Shown one piece after another: positions 26,704 to 36,145 of a DNA stretch of 64,000 nucleotides. The translations under genes and the position numbers were made by a program. How positions within the stretch are numbered: position 1 is the first letter of the stretch; the number at the start of each line of letters is the position of its first letter. Origin of the DNA: Ralstonia sp. 25mfcol4.1 (GTDB lineage Bacteria > Pseudomonadota > Gammaproteobacteria > Burkholderiales > Burkholderiaceae); assembly GCF_900104095.1 (NCBI RefSeq), contig NZ_FNJO01000001.1, positions 610,799 through 674,798 on the forward strand, given 5' to 3'. A model generated the notes under the pieces. That model was not told the DNA's origin and did no database searches. It worked only from the letters and a program-made list of their open reading frames with translations.

Positions 26704-28044
26704 CTACTGCATGAAAGGACCCCAGGACGGCTCGCGAACCTCGCCGGACTGGAGTGACAGAACCTGTTTCGTTCGGCCGTCCGTGGAGACTGCCGCCAGT
26801 ACCGAGCGGCCGCCCACGCGGGTGGCATACAGGATGTATTTCCCATTGGCGGCGAAGCTCGGGGCTTCGTCGTTGGACGTATCCGTGAGAGAAGTCACGT
26901 CACCGTTGGACAGGTCCTGCAGCTGCAGGCGGAAGCCGCCCGAACGCGAGATGTAGGCCAGGTACTTGCCGTCCGGCGAAATGCGCGGACTGACGTTGTA
27001 GTTGCCCTTGAAGGTCACGCGTTGTGCCGCGCCGGATTCCTCGCCAGAGGCCGGCATACGGTAGATCTGCGGCGCACCGCCGCGATCGCTGGTGAAATAG
27101 ATGCTGCGGCCGTCCGGCGAGAACTGCGGCTCGGTGTCGATCGCACTGCTGCGCGAGATGCGGCGCAGGCCGGAGCCGTCGGCGTTGACCAGGTAGACCT
27201 GGGTGTTGCCATCGCGCGAGAGCGCCACGGCCAGGCGCTGGCCGTCAGGCGACCACGACGGGGCGCTGTTGTTGCCCTTCTGGTTCGACACCAGCGTGCG
27301 CTTGCCCGTTGCCAGGTCATGCACGTACACCACCGGCTTCTTGGCCTCGAACGAGACATAGGCCACGCGGCGGCCGTCGGGCGACCACGACGGCGAGATG
27401 ATCGGCTCGCTGCTGGACAGTGCCACCTGGGCATTCTGGCCGTCCGAATCCGAAATCAGCAGCTGGTAGCGGTTGCCCACCTTCGACACATACGACAGGC
27501 GCGTGGCAAATACGCCACGTTCGCCCAGCAGCTTCTCGTAGATATAGTCGGCGATCTTGTGCGCGGTCACGCGCAGCTGGCTCTGGCTGACATTGAAGGC
27601 CAGGCCGCCCAGGCTCTGGCCCTTGACCGTGTCGTACAGGCGGAAACGCACCTCGTACTGGCCGTTGCCGGACGGCGTCACGCTGCCTGCCACGAACGCG
27701 TCGGCGCCCTTGGCCTTCCAGCTGCCCAGGTCTACCTGGGCCGATTCGGCAACGGTGGCGCCGGCCGGATCGATATTGCGGAAACGGCCACTGTTGGTCA
27801 GGTCGGAACGGATGACGGCGGTCAGGTTCTGCGCGCCCTGGCCTTCGCCCTGGAAATTGGCCGTGGCCACCGGGAACTGGTTCGAACCCACGCCGGTGAT
27901 TTCCACGTTCAGTTGCGCGTGCGCGGCGCCGGCCGACATCAGCGCCACTGCCAGCCAGGCCATCAGCGCGTGGCGGCCCTGGTCGCGGGTGATCTTGGTA
28001 GTCTGGCGCCGGGACAGCCAGTTAGGGACCCAAAGCTTTCGCAT
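26704..28044 (-). CDS. tolB: Tol-Pal system beta-propeller protein TolB
   Basis: 446 residues. A signal peptide ([16 protein letters not shown], preceded by a basic stretch) is followed by the TolB N domain and a six-bladed propeller with repeated [14 protein letters not shown] motifs. Periplasmic TolB is passed between TolA and Pal. The ATG at 28044 is set by TGAGGAG just upstream; the frame is open to 28113. A 209-bp gap separates it from tolA, longer than other gaps in the operon, so an internal promoter is possible. Confidence 0.95.
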   Translation of the reverse strand: MRKLWVPNWLSRRQTTKITRDQGRHALMAWLAVALMSAGAAHAQLNVEITGVGSNQFPVATANFQGEGQGAQNLTAVIRSDLTNSGRFRNIDPAGATVAESAQVDLGSWKAKGADAFVAGSVTPSGNGQYEVRFRLYDTVKGQSLGGLAFNVSQSQLRVTAHKIADYIYEKLLGERGVFATRLSYVSKVGNRYQLLISDSDGQNAQVALSSSEPIISPSWSPDGRRVAYVSFEAKKPVVYVHDLATGKRTLVSNQKGNNSAPSWSPDGQRLAVALSRDGNTQVYLVNADGSGLRRISRSSAIDTEPQFSPDGRSIYFTSDRGGAPQIYRMPASGEESGAAQRVTFKGNYNVSPRISPDGKYLAYISRSGGFRLQLQDLSNGDVTSLTDTSNDEAPSFAANGKYILYATRVGGRSVLAAVSTDGRTKQVLSLQSGEVREPSWGPFMQ

Positions 28045-28253
28045 GCTGCTCCTCAGTCGATTTTGGGATTCATCGGTACGGCGGGCACAGCAAGTCGGGC
28101 ACAGGAACGGCATGCAGCTTGGCGCATGCTCCGTGCGTGTACGTCTTGCACACTGCCGGCCGCGTCAGGCAACCGTTCATGGTAGCGATGGGACTGGCGG
28201 CCAACGATGAAGGTTGCATTATGTTGCAAATCATGGCTCTCGACCCCCGCCGG

Positions 28254-29354
28254 TCAGTCCTTGGGGCGGAACGTGATCGTGAATTCAAACGACGGGGCCT
28301 TGCCGTCCTCGTCACGCGGCAGCGGGTCCGAACGCTCCACGGCGCGCAAGACAGCATTGTCCCAATCCGAATCGCCGCTGGACTTGGCCAGCCGCTTGGA
28401 CAGGATTGACCCGTCCGGCGCCAGCCGAACCGCCACCACGGCCGACGGATTGCCATCCACCGCGCCATTGAAGATGATGTTCGGCTTCACCTTGCGCCGC
28501 ACCCGGTCGGAATAGCCCGGCGACGCCTTGCCGCCCGAGCCCGCGCCCGATCCGGCGGCATTGCCAACGCCGCCGCCGCTCGACGACGCACTGCCACCGC
28601 CTGCCAACGCCTGCAGGCGCGCCAGTTCGCTCTTGCGCTGCGCGTTGGCCGCGGCATCGCGCTTGGCCTTGGCGTCGGCATCCGCCTTGGCCTTCGCCTG
28701 TTTCTCGGCGTCTGCCTTGGCCTTGGCCTGCTTGTCGGCCTCGGCCCTGGCCTTCGCGTCGGCTTCCTTGCGCTGCTGCTCGGCCTTTTCCTTTTCCTTT
28801 TCCCGGGCGATTTCGGCGGCCTTTTCCTGCGCTGCCTTGTCAGCCTTGTCCTTGTCAGCCTTCTTCTTCGCGTCTTCCTTGCGCTGCGCTTCGAGCTGCT
28901 GCTGGCGCTGCTCTTCCTTGCGCTGGGCTTCCTTCTGTTCCTGTTCCTTGCGCTCGCGTTCGCGGCGGGCGGCTTCCTCGCGTGCAGCGGCCTCCTCGGC
29001 CTGCTTGCGCTTCTTCTGCTCCAGCGCGATGTCTGCCGCTTCCTCGACCTTGCTGCGCACGGCCGGCTGCGGCGGCGTCGGCACCGGCGGTTCCACCGGG
29101 CGGGGCGGCGGCGCGGGCGTGACATCGGGAACTTCTTCCCAAAGTTCGGCCTCGGCGCCCACCGGCGTGCTGCTCTGCCAATGCACGCCGTAGTACAGCA
29201 CGATGCCAAGCAACAGGTGCATCAGCAGCGCGAGCAGGAACGACCGCATCGTGCCGCGTTCCTTGACCGGCTGATACGGATAGGCGGCGGCCTTCGTGCG
29301 CGAAGGCCCTTGCTGCGGATGACGTGACGAGAGGCTGGCCACTTTGGGACGCAA
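28254..29354 (-). CDS. tolA: Cell envelope protein TolA
   Basis: 366 residues. One N-terminal membrane segment (SFLLALLMHLLLGIVLYYGV) is followed by a proline-rich piece. A long Lys/Ala/Glu helical domain comes next (about residues 95-245, repeated KAKADAEKQ-like units). The C-terminal domain (PNIIFNGAVDGNPSAVVAVRLAPDGSILSKRL) contacts TolB and Pal. TolA transmits the TolQR proton-driven force. The start at 29354 is 6 bp after tolR; an ATG at 29249, just before the membrane segment, is an alternative with a better AAGGA site. Confidence 0.92.
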   Translation of the reverse strand: MRPKVASLSSRHPQQGPSRTKAAAYPYQPVKERGTMRSFLLALLMHLLLGIVLYYGVHWQSSTPVGAEAELWEEVPDVTPAPPPRPVEPPVPTPPQPAVRSKVEEAADIALEQKKRKQAEEAAAREEAARRERERKEQEQKEAQRKEEQRQQQLEAQRKEDAKKKADKDKADKAAQEKAAEIAREKEKEKAEQQRKEADAKARAEADKQAKAKADAEKQAKAKADADAKAKRDAAANAQRKSELARLQALAGGGSASSSGGGVGNAAGSGAGSGGKASPGYSDRVRRKVKPNIIFNGAVDGNPSAVVAVRLAPDGSILSKRLAKSSGDSDWDNAVLRAVERSDPLPRDEDGKAPSFEFTITFRPKD

Positions 29355-29360
29355 TAATGC

Positions 29361-29798
29361 TTACTTGGACTTGACCATCAGGCCGACGCGCTTGACGCCC
29401 TCGGCCTTGAGCTCAGACATGACGTCCAGTACGGCTTCATACTTGACCGTCTTGGCGGCAGCAATCACCACCGGCTGGTCCGGATTCTCGTTCTGGCGCT
29501 GGCGCACGAAATCGGTCAGGCCGCGCTTGTCGAGCTTGCGCTCGAACGATCCGCCCGAGCTGTCCTTGCCGCGCGCGGTCAGCTGGCCATCTTCATGCAC
29601 GGTGACGACGATCGGCGGCGTTTGCTGCTGCGGCGTGGCGTTGGCCACCGACGGAAGATCCACCACCGCCGGGCTCACGATAGGTGCCGCCACCATGAAG
29701 ATGACGAGCAGCACGAGCATCACGTCGATATACGGCACGACGTTGATCTCGGCGCTGGCCCGGCGGCGCGAACCGCCGCGGCGCTGGATGGCTGCCAT
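29361..29798 (-). CDS. tolR: Tol-Pal motor subunit TolR
   Basis: 145 residues. A single membrane segment with the functional aspartate (INVVPYIDVMLVLLVIFMV) is followed by an ExbD-type periplasmic domain. TolR works with TolQ as a proton-driven motor. It sits 21 bp after tolQ and 6 bp before tolA. Confidence 0.95.
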   Translation of the reverse strand: MAAIQRRGGSRRRASAEINVVPYIDVMLVLLVIFMVAAPIVSPAVVDLPSVANATPQQQTPPIVVTVHEDGQLTARGKDSSGGSFERKLDKRGLTDFVRQRQNENPDQPVVIAAAKTVKYEAVLDVMSELKAEGVKRVGLMVKSK

Positions 29799-29819
29799 GT
29801 CTGATGCTCCCCTGTCTGT

Positions 29820-30503
29820 TTAACGCGTCTGGCGTTGCAGGATGTTCAGGAATTCTTCCATGAAGCTTTCGAACCGGATGGCCAGGCGATCGATCTCCGT
29901 GGCGTAGCGGTTGTAGGCAATCACGGCGGGGATGGCGGCGAACAGGCCGATCGCGGTGGCGACCAGCGCCTCCGCGATGCCGGGAGCCACCGACGCAAGC
30001 GTTGCCTGCTGCACATTCGAGAGGCCGCGGAATGCGTTCATGATCCCCCACACCGTACCGAACAGGCCGATGTACGGGCTCACCGAACCCACCGACGCCA
30101 GGAACGGCAGATGCGACTCCAGCACGTCCATCTCGCGCTGATACGCGGCACGCATGGCGCGGCGGGCGGCGTCCAGCAGGGCGCCGGCGTCGTTGCTGCG
30201 CTCGCGGGCCTTGAGGAATTCGCCCATGCCCGATTCGAAGATGCGCTCCAGCGCGCCAGTGTTGTGGCGGTTGTTCACGGCGCTGTTATAGAGCGCCTGC
30301 AGGTCGCCGCCGGCCCAGAAGTCCCGCTCGAAGCCTTCCGTCTGGGTGCGCGCCGAGCGCAGCGCAAGGTGCTTGCGGAAGATATAGGTCCACGAGAACA
30401 GGGACATCGCCAGCAGCAGCGCCATGACGGCCTGTGCCAGCAGGCTGGCGTGAAGGACCAGCGAAATGATCGACAGGTCTTGTGTGACGGTCACCGGATT
30501 CAT
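29820..30503 (-). CDS. tolQ: Tol-Pal motor subunit TolQ
   Basis: 227 residues of the MotA/TolQ/ExbB family with three membrane segments: ISLVLHASLLAQAVMALLLAMSLFSW near the N terminus, then FLASVGSVSPYIGLFGTVWGIMNAF and ALVATAIGLFAAIPAVIAYN. The start overlaps the ybgC stop by 4 bp (ATGA type), so the two are translationally coupled. Confidence 0.95.
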   Translation of the reverse strand: MNPVTVTQDLSIISLVLHASLLAQAVMALLLAMSLFSWTYIFRKHLALRSARTQTEGFERDFWAGGDLQALYNSAVNNRHNTGALERIFESGMGEFLKARERSNDAGALLDAARRAMRAAYQREMDVLESHLPFLASVGSVSPYIGLFGTVWGIMNAFRGLSNVQQATLASVAPGIAEALVATAIGLFAAIPAVIAYNRYATEIDRLAIRFESFMEEFLNILQRQTR

Positions 30504-30913
30504 CGAGCGTTTTTAATAGTAGCGAGAACAGGGGCAGGAATCGGGGCCGGACGGAAGGTGCCTTTGTCGACACTTCCGACACGGATTTTGCCGCTGGCCA
30601 GCAGCAAGTCCCCGCGCCAGGCTTCCTGGGCGAATTGGACCGATGCGGGCCCAACCCGTTCGATATGCGTACGGATTTCCAGCTGGTCATCCAGCCGGGC
30701 GGGCGCATTGTATTCCACAGTGGTACTGCGTACGACGAAGACCACGCCGGACGTATCGGCAAGGCTCTGCTGCTCAATGCCGAGCGAGCGCAGCCATTCG
30801 GTCCGCGCCCGTTCGAAAAACTTGAGGTAGTTGGCGTAAAACACCACGCCGCCTGCGTCGGTGTCTTCCCAATACACGCGCAGCGGCCACACGAAATTTG
30901 GCATGGGCCGCAT
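30500..30913 (-). CDS. ybgC: Tol-Pal-associated acyl-CoA thioesterase YbgC
   Basis: About 137 residues of the 4-hydroxybenzoyl-CoA thioesterase hot-dog fold. The catalytic WEDTDAGGVVFYANYLKFFERARTEWLR block is intact. YbgC is the usual first gene of tol-pal operons and acts on short acyl-CoAs or acyl-ACP. The start is uncertain: ATG at 30913 (MRPMPNF), ATG at 30904 or GTG at 30928. None has a clear ribosome-binding site. Confidence 0.9.
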   Translation of the reverse strand: MRPMPNFVWPLRVYWEDTDAGGVVFYANYLKFFERARTEWLRSLGIEQQSLADTSGVVFVVRSTTVEYNAPARLDDQLEIRTHIERVGPASVQFAQEAWRGDLLLASGKIRVGSVDKGTFRPAPIPAPVLATIKNAR

Positions 30914-31355
30914 TGTAACGGAGCGCACTGGTTAACCCGTATGCGACTTTGCAACAGCAAGTTGCGAGCCATGCGCCACAAGGCCTTGACGACGCAGGCG
31001 CCGCGCGCTCCGGGCCCGCCCGCTGCCGGGTTGCGGCCCGCGGCGCGTTCGCATAAACTCTGCCGCAACCATTCCACCTTGCGCGACTGGCGAAGTCAGT
31101 GGGTACTACCACGAGGAAGCGCAAGTTCATTGGGCGTGAAGTAAAAAGCGCCTGCCGCTCGCCTGGGCAGCGAATGGGAAGCAGGGTGCGCCCTGTACCG
31201 GTCAGCCACATGGAGCCGCCCGGTGCTGGACGCCAGTGCCTTCCCGCGCGCCCTATCCGCGAAGTAATTCCCGCTTTAATACGATTGCGCCGACCTGCAA
31301 CCGATGTTCCTATCGATATTGCCGTCCGCTTTCCTTTTTACAGACGAGTCACGCC
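30914..31355. other. Divergent intergenic region, tol-pal operon to glyA
   Basis: About 440 bp without a credible gene on either strand. It should carry the promoters of both the tol-pal operon and glyA, but no -35/-10 pair could be assigned with confidence. No riboswitch-like sequence was recognised before glyA. Confidence 0.5.
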
Positions 31356-32603
31356 ATGTTTGAACGCAGCCGTTTCACGATCGAGCAGATCGACCCCGAA
31401 GTCTTCGCCGCGATCCAGAAGGAAAATCAGCGTCAGGAAGATCATATCGAGCTGATCGCCTCCGAAAACTACACCTCGCCGGCCGTGATGGCCGCCCAGG
31501 GTTCGCAACTGACCAACAAGTATGCCGAGGGCTATCCCGGCAAGCGATACTACGGCGGCTGCGAGTACGTCGACGTGGTGGAGCAGCTGGCCATCGATCG
31601 CGTGAAGCAGCTGTTTGGCGCCGACGCCGCCAACGTGCAGCCGAACTCGGGCTCGCAGGCCAACCAGGGCGTCTTCTTTGCCATGCTCAAGCCGGGCGAC
31701 ACCATCATGGGCATGAGCCTGGCCGAAGGCGGCCACCTGACCCACGGCATGGCGCTGAACATGAGCGGCAAGTGGTTCAACGTCGTGAGCTACGGCCTGA
31801 ACGCCCAGGAAGACATCGACTACGACGCCCTGGAGAAGCAGGCCCAGGAAACCAAGCCGAAGATGATCATCGCCGGCGCTTCGGCCTTCTCCCTGCGCAT
31901 CGACTTCGAACGTATCGCCAAGGTTGCCAAGGCAGTGGGCGCCTACTTCATGGTCGACATGGCTCACTACGCCGGCCTGATTGCCGCCGGTGTGTACCCG
32001 AACCCGGTGCCGCACGCCGACTTCGTCACCACCACCACCCACAAGAGCCTGCGCGGCCCGCGCGGTGGCGTGATCCTGATGAAGGCCGAGCACGAGAAGG
32101 CCATCAACTCGGCGATCTTCCCGGGTATCCAGGGCGGCCCGCTGATGCACGTCATCGCCGGCAAGGCCGTGGCATTCAAGGAAGCCCTGCAGCCGGAGTT
32201 CAAGCAATACCAGCAGCAAGTGGTGAAGAACGCGGCCGTGCTGGCCGAGACCCTGATCGCGCGCGGCCTGCGCATCGTGTCGGGCAAGACCGAAAGCCAC
32301 GTGATGCTGGTGGACCTGCGTGCCAAGCAGATCACCGGCAAGGAAGCCGAGAAGATTCTGGGCGACGCGCATATCACGGTGAACAAGAACGCCATCCCGA
32401 ACGATCCGGAAAAGCCGTTCGTGACCTCGGGCATCCGCCTGGGTTCGCCGGCCATGACCACGCGCGGCTTCAAGGAAGAAGAAGCCCGCCAGGTGGCCAA
32501 CCTGATCGCCGACGTGCTGGACAACCCGCACGACGAAGCCAACATCGCCAAGGTTCGCGAGCAGGTGTCCGCACTGACGCGCCGCTTCCCGGTCTACGGC
32601 TGA
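31356..32603 (+). CDS. glyA: Serine hydroxymethyltransferase
   Basis: 415 residues. GlyA interconverts serine and glycine with tetrahydrofolate, supplying one-carbon units. The PLP lysine is K230 in [48 protein letters not shown] and [11 protein letters not shown] are typical. The ATG at 31356 starts the usual MF-R; the open frame upstream lacks family residues. nrdR follows 172 bp downstream on the same strand, a conserved proteobacterial pairing. Confidence 0.97.
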   Translation: MFERSRFTIEQIDPEVFAAIQKENQRQEDHIELIASENYTSPAVMAAQGSQLTNKYAEGYPGKRYYGGCEYVDVVEQLAIDRVKQLFGADAANVQPNSGSQANQGVFFAMLKPGDTIMGMSLAEGGHLTHGMALNMSGKWFNVVSYGLNAQEDIDYDALEKQAQETKPKMIIAGASAFSLRIDFERIAKVAKAVGAYFMVDMAHYAGLIAAGVYPNPVPHADFVTTTTHKSLRGPRGGVILMKAEHEKAINSAIFPGIQGGPLMHVIAGKAVAFKEALQPEFKQYQQQVVKNAAVLAETLIARGLRIVSGKTESHVMLVDLRAKQITGKEAEKILGDAHITVNKNAIPNDPEKPFVTSGIRLGSPAMTTRGFKEEEARQVANLIADVLDNPHDEANIAKVREQVSALTRRFPVYG

Positions 32604-32668
32604 TCGGACCGATGGCGTGGATCGCCCCCCGGGCGATCTGAAGCGTATCTATAGTTAGTACGCACCAA

Positions 32669-32699
32669 CGGCGCCGCCCTCCCCGGGTCGGCGGCGCCG
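32669..32699. terminator. GC-rich hairpin between glyA and nrdR
   Basis: CGGCGCCGCC (32669-32678) pairs with GGCGGCGCCG (32690-32699) over an 11-base loop. There is no T-run, so this is only a possible terminator or processing structure. A second, tighter inverted repeat GATCGCCC/GGGCGATC lies about 45 bp upstream. Confidence 0.35.
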
Positions 32700-32775
32700 G
32701 TTGACCCGCCACAACCCCGCAGCAGAACTCAAAGATGCAAAATGCGGGCTGGCATATTTCTTCAGGTGGTCAGGC

Positions 32776-33243
32776 ATGAAATGCCCCTTCTGCGGTCATT
32801 CCAATACCCAGGTCCTTGACAGTCGCGTCTCCGAGGACGGCGAAGCCGTGCGCCGGCGCCGGCGCTGCGAAGCCTGCGACCGCCGTTTCACCACCTACGA
32901 GCGCATCGAGCTGTTCTTCCCGGCCATCGTGAAGAAGAACGGTTCACGCGTGGACTATTCGCGGGCCAAGCTCAAGGATTCGATGCGGCTGGCCCTGCGC
33001 AAGCGGCCGGTTTCCGCCGAAGCCATCGACGAAGCCATCCTGCGCATCGAGGAAAAGCTGCTGGCGCTGGGCGAAAAGGAAATCCCGAGCAGCCAGGTAG
33101 GAGAGCTGGTCATGCGCGAACTGCGCAAGCTCGACAAGATCGCCTATATCCGCTTTGCTTCCGTGTATCGAAGCTTCGAGGATGTGTCTGAATTCCGCGA
33201 CGTACTCGACGAATTTTCGACCCCTACCCCACGAAAGGGGTAG
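32776..33243 (+). CDS. nrdR: Transcriptional repressor NrdR
   Basis: 155 residues. The N-terminal zinc ribbon has Cys3, Cys6, Cys31 and Cys34 ([32 protein letters not shown]), followed by an ATP-cone domain ([24 protein letters not shown]). NrdR represses ribonucleotide reductase genes in response to ATP/dATP. The last codons form a perfect 7-bp hairpin CTACCCC/GGGGTAG (33224-33243) that includes the stop codon, with no T-run after it. Confidence 0.96.
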   Translation: MKCPFCGHSNTQVLDSRVSEDGEAVRRRRRCEACDRRFTTYERIELFFPAIVKKNGSRVDYSRAKLKDSMRLALRKRPVSAEAIDEAILRIEEKLLALGEKEIPSSQVGELVMRELRKLDKIAYIRFASVYRSFEDVSEFRDVLDEFSTPTPRKG

Positions 33244-33458
33244 CCACTTCCCCAAAAAAGCTGTCTAATCTGCACTAACCTCCTTCGGGTTAGGAGGCAG
33301 GCGGACGAGCGCGCGTTTCCATCGCATACAAAACGCTGCGACACAGCAGCGTCGCCACACGCGGAACCGGACCCATCAGAGGCCCGGACGCACAGAATTC
33401 CAGCGCGCCGCGCAAAGAACAAAAAAGAACTGTCGTTTTTTTTGGACGGGAGTCACAA

Positions 33459-34106
33459 ATGGGTCAGTCTTTCTGCCGCAAGGCAGCGGGCTTGCTGACG
33501 CCTTTGCTGCCTAAGCCTGCGATCAATGCCGGCGTGGCTGCAGTGGCGCGGGGGGCTGTACACACGCGCGCATGTCAGAGATACAGTCGTCGGCGCGCGC
33601 GCGGGGTCACGCTGATCGAACTGATGGTGACCCTGGCGGTACTCGCCGTGCTGGCCGCCGCGGCCGCACCGAACTTCAAGTCATTCCTGCATAACAGCCG
33701 GCTATCGGCTGATACCACGCGCCTGTTCGCGGACCTCGAACTCGCCCGAAGCGAGGCCGCGCGCCGCAACACCACGGTGACGGTCTGCCCGCTCGGCGCC
33801 GGCAATACCTGCTCCGACGACTGGACGCTGCCCCGCATCATATTTGTCGATGCGGACAACGACGGGGTCTACGCCAACACCGAAGAACTGGTCCGCAACA
33901 GCGATCCGCTGCAAGCGACCACGGACGTCACCGCAGCCAATCTCGGCGCTACGCCGGATCGCGTACGCATGCGATCCACGGGCAGTTCCAGCACGCCCAC
34001 CGCAAGCTGGAAATTCTGCGAGCGCAATTCCACGGAAACCGGCCAGACGGTTTCAATGACCGGCAGCGGCCGGCCCTCCACCCAGCTGCAGTCGACGTGT
34101 CCCTGA
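33459..34106 (+). CDS. fimT: Type IV pilus minor pilin, FimT/GspH type (set 1)
   Basis: 215 residues. The prepilin motif is G^VTLIELMVTLAVLAVLAAAAAPNF with Glu5 present, followed by a GspH domain (ADTTRLFADLELARSEAARRNTTVTVCP). The leader before the cleavage site is 49 residues, far longer than the usual 6-25. The ATG at 33459 nevertheless has a good GGGAG site 6-7 bases upstream, and no better start is seen. The C-terminal cysteines (CERN..., STCP) suit a disulfide. First gene of minor-pilin set 1. Confidence 0.88.
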   Translation: MGQSFCRKAAGLLTPLLPKPAINAGVAAVARGAVHTRACQRYSRRRARGVTLIELMVTLAVLAVLAAAAAPNFKSFLHNSRLSADTTRLFADLELARSEAARRNTTVTVCPLGAGNTCSDDWTLPRIIFVDADNDGVYANTEELVRNSDPLQATTDVTAANLGATPDRVRMRSTGSSSTPTASWKFCERNSTETGQTVSMTGSGRPSTQLQSTCP

Positions 34107-34110
34107 CGCC

Positions 34111-34665
34111 ATGACGTCCCACTCCTTCTCTATTCCGATGGCGGATCGATGCCGGCTGTCGCGCGCGCGGAACCCGGCGCGCGGCTTTTCGTTGATCGAG
34201 GCGCTGGTAACCCTGGTGGTACTGTCGATCGGCATGTTGGCGCTGGCCAACCTGCAATTGCAGACGCTGGTGGACTCGCGCACGGCCGCGATGCGCAACT
34301 ATGCCGCTCTGATGGCCTACAACCTGGCGGACCAAATTCGCAGCAATAGCACCGCCGTGACGAACGGAACGTTCAACGTCCCTAAGTCATCGGATCCGGT
34401 GGCGAAGTGCTTTACCGCAGCAGGCTGCACGCCGGACGAGATGGCCATTACGGCTTATGCCACATGGCTAGCGGACGTCCGGGAAAGCATGCCTGGTGGC
34501 GACGGCATCGTATGCACGGACAGCACGCCCAATGACGGCGCCGGATCAGCCGAAGACAAGAACGGCTGCGAAAAGGAAGTCAACGCTCCGTATGTCATCA
34601 AGATCTTCTGGAGCGAAGACAACGGCGGAACCCCCCAGCGATTCTCGACTGCGCTTATCCCATGA
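34111..34665 (+). CDS. pilV: Type IV pilus minor pilin PilV (set 1)
   Basis: 184 residues. A 25-residue leader ends in G^FSLIEALVTLVVLSIGMLAL, the PilV pattern, with DSRTAAMRNYAALMAYNLADQIR following. Minor pilins prime pilus assembly in the inner membrane. It starts 4 bp after fimT and overlaps pilW by ATGA. Confidence 0.92.
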   Translation: MTSHSFSIPMADRCRLSRARNPARGFSLIEALVTLVVLSIGMLALANLQLQTLVDSRTAAMRNYAALMAYNLADQIRSNSTAVTNGTFNVPKSSDPVAKCFTAAGCTPDEMAITAYATWLADVRESMPGGDGIVCTDSTPNDGAGSAEDKNGCEKEVNAPYVIKIFWSEDNGGTPQRFSTALIP

Positions 34666-35504
34666 CTACGTCAAACCGTCAGTTCCGCCGCCGCGCGGCG
34701 AGCGGCTTTACGCTGGTCGAGTTGATGGTCGGCATGGTGATCAGCATGTTGCTGATCCTCGCAGCCAGCTCGCTCTATATCTCCCAACGCCGTACCAACA
34801 GCACGCAGGGAGACGTGGGCGAGATCCAGGAGAACGCCCGCGCCATTGCCCAGTTGCTGCAGCGCCAGGCGCGCCAGATCGGCTACTCCGATTTCCTGTA
34901 CACGAATAACGACTTCGTGCTGCCCACGCTGGAAGCCACAAACGACGGTGGCGCCAACACCAGCGACACGCTGACGCTGCGTTACTACGGCTCATCGATG
35001 GCCGGCGGCGATCCGTTTGCCGCACCGGGCAGCCCGACATTCCCGAAGGCTGACGGCAGTTCAGTCGATTGCGGCGGCAACGACGTCAACGGCAACGTGC
35101 AGACCACCGAGATCTATTCGGTCGTCAAGGACGCAGACGGTGTTCCGTGGCTGCAGTGCGAGGTAAATGGCACGGCCACCCCCCTCTTCCGCAATGTCGA
35201 GGCGCTCCAGATCCTGCTGGGCGAGGACACCGACAACGACATGGTGGTGAACCGCTTTGTGCGGCCTGGTGCAACCGCAAACATGGACAACGTACTGGCC
35301 GTGCGCGTATCCGTCGTGCTGCGCGGCAACAGCACAGCCAATGCCGACATGGTCAAGACGAATATCAACCATTTCGGCACCGCGTACGCGCCCGGTGACC
35401 TGGCGCCCAACGGGGATGCTGGCAGCGTGATGCAGTTGGTCCCCGACGGCCGTCTTCACAGGCATTTCACGTTCTACATCGCCCTTCGCAACCGACTGAC
35501 ATAG
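34662..35504 (+). CDS. pilW: Type IV pilus minor pilin PilW (set 1)
   Basis: 280 residues. A leader of 15 residues is followed by G^FTLVELMVGMVISMLLILAASSLY with Glu5 present. The PilW-typical acidic loop (GEDTDNDMVVNRFVRPG) and VLAVRVSVVLRGN are seen near the C terminus. It is translationally coupled to pilV and is followed 7 bp later by pilX. Confidence 0.92.
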   Translation: MTTSNRQFRRRAASGFTLVELMVGMVISMLLILAASSLYISQRRTNSTQGDVGEIQENARAIAQLLQRQARQIGYSDFLYTNNDFVLPTLEATNDGGANTSDTLTLRYYGSSMAGGDPFAAPGSPTFPKADGSSVDCGGNDVNGNVQTTEIYSVVKDADGVPWLQCEVNGTATPLFRNVEALQILLGEDTDNDMVVNRFVRPGATANMDNVLAVRVSVVLRGNSTANADMVKTNINHFGTAYAPGDLAPNGDAGSVMQLVPDGRLHRHFTFYIALRNRLT

Positions 35505-35511
35505 GCCGGCC

Positions 35512-36087
35512 ATGAAACACCGCACACTCCCGAAGTCGCACCGTACGGAACAGCGAGGCATGTCGCTGATCCTGGTGCTGCTGCTCCTGGTCATACTGAC
35601 GCTCGCGGGCCTGGCCGCCAGCACGATGAGCCTGAATTCCGAGCGGCTGGCCCGTAACACGCGCGACGAGAGCGTAGCGCTCCAGGCCGCGGAATCCGCG
35701 CTGCGCGATGCGCGCGTGGATATCACCACGTCCCGCCAACTGAACGGCCTGACCGGATCTTCCCCGACCTGCGATATCGAGGGCTATAAGGGCTACTGCC
35801 AGTACGCCACGTCGGGCCAGCAGGTCTGGGAACTGTATATCGAAGACCCCAAGCGGTCGGTGGAACTTGGCGAAATGACCGCCCTGACTACCGCACAGAA
35901 GATGGCGACGGTAGAAACCGCCGGCGCCAACGGTGTATCCAAACAGCCGCGCTACCTGATCGAGCCGCTGAAGGAGCCGAACGACATTGAATTCGGATCC
36001 AACAAGTACGTGTACCGCATTACCGCAATCGGCTACGGCGTGAACCCCAGCACCAAGGTAATGGTGCAGGAAGTCGTCCGCTTCTGA
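35512..36087 (+). CDS. pilX: Type IV pilus minor pilin PilX (set 1)
   Basis: 191 residues. The N terminus is G^MSLILVLLLLVILTLAGLAAS, the PilX_N pattern in which Glu5 is absent, followed by RNTRDESVALQAAESALRDAR. The cysteine pair CDIEGYKGYC suggests a small disulfide loop. It lies between pilW and pilY1. Confidence 0.9.
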   Translation: MKHRTLPKSHRTEQRGMSLILVLLLLVILTLAGLAASTMSLNSERLARNTRDESVALQAAESALRDARVDITTSRQLNGLTGSSPTCDIEGYKGYCQYATSGQQVWELYIEDPKRSVELGEMTALTTAQKMATVETAGANGVSKQPRYLIEPLKEPNDIEFGSNKYVYRITAIGYGVNPSTKVMVQEVVRF

Positions 36088-36145
36088 CGACGACCCTTTG
36101 ACAACTCGGCACTGTCTTGCGCAAACCCTTACTGTCAGGCGCACC

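Noticed and set aside
30912..30917. TACAAT on the minus strand as the tol-pal promoter -10
   Set aside because: It overlaps the ybgC start codon region and has no matching -35, so it would require a leaderless mRNA.
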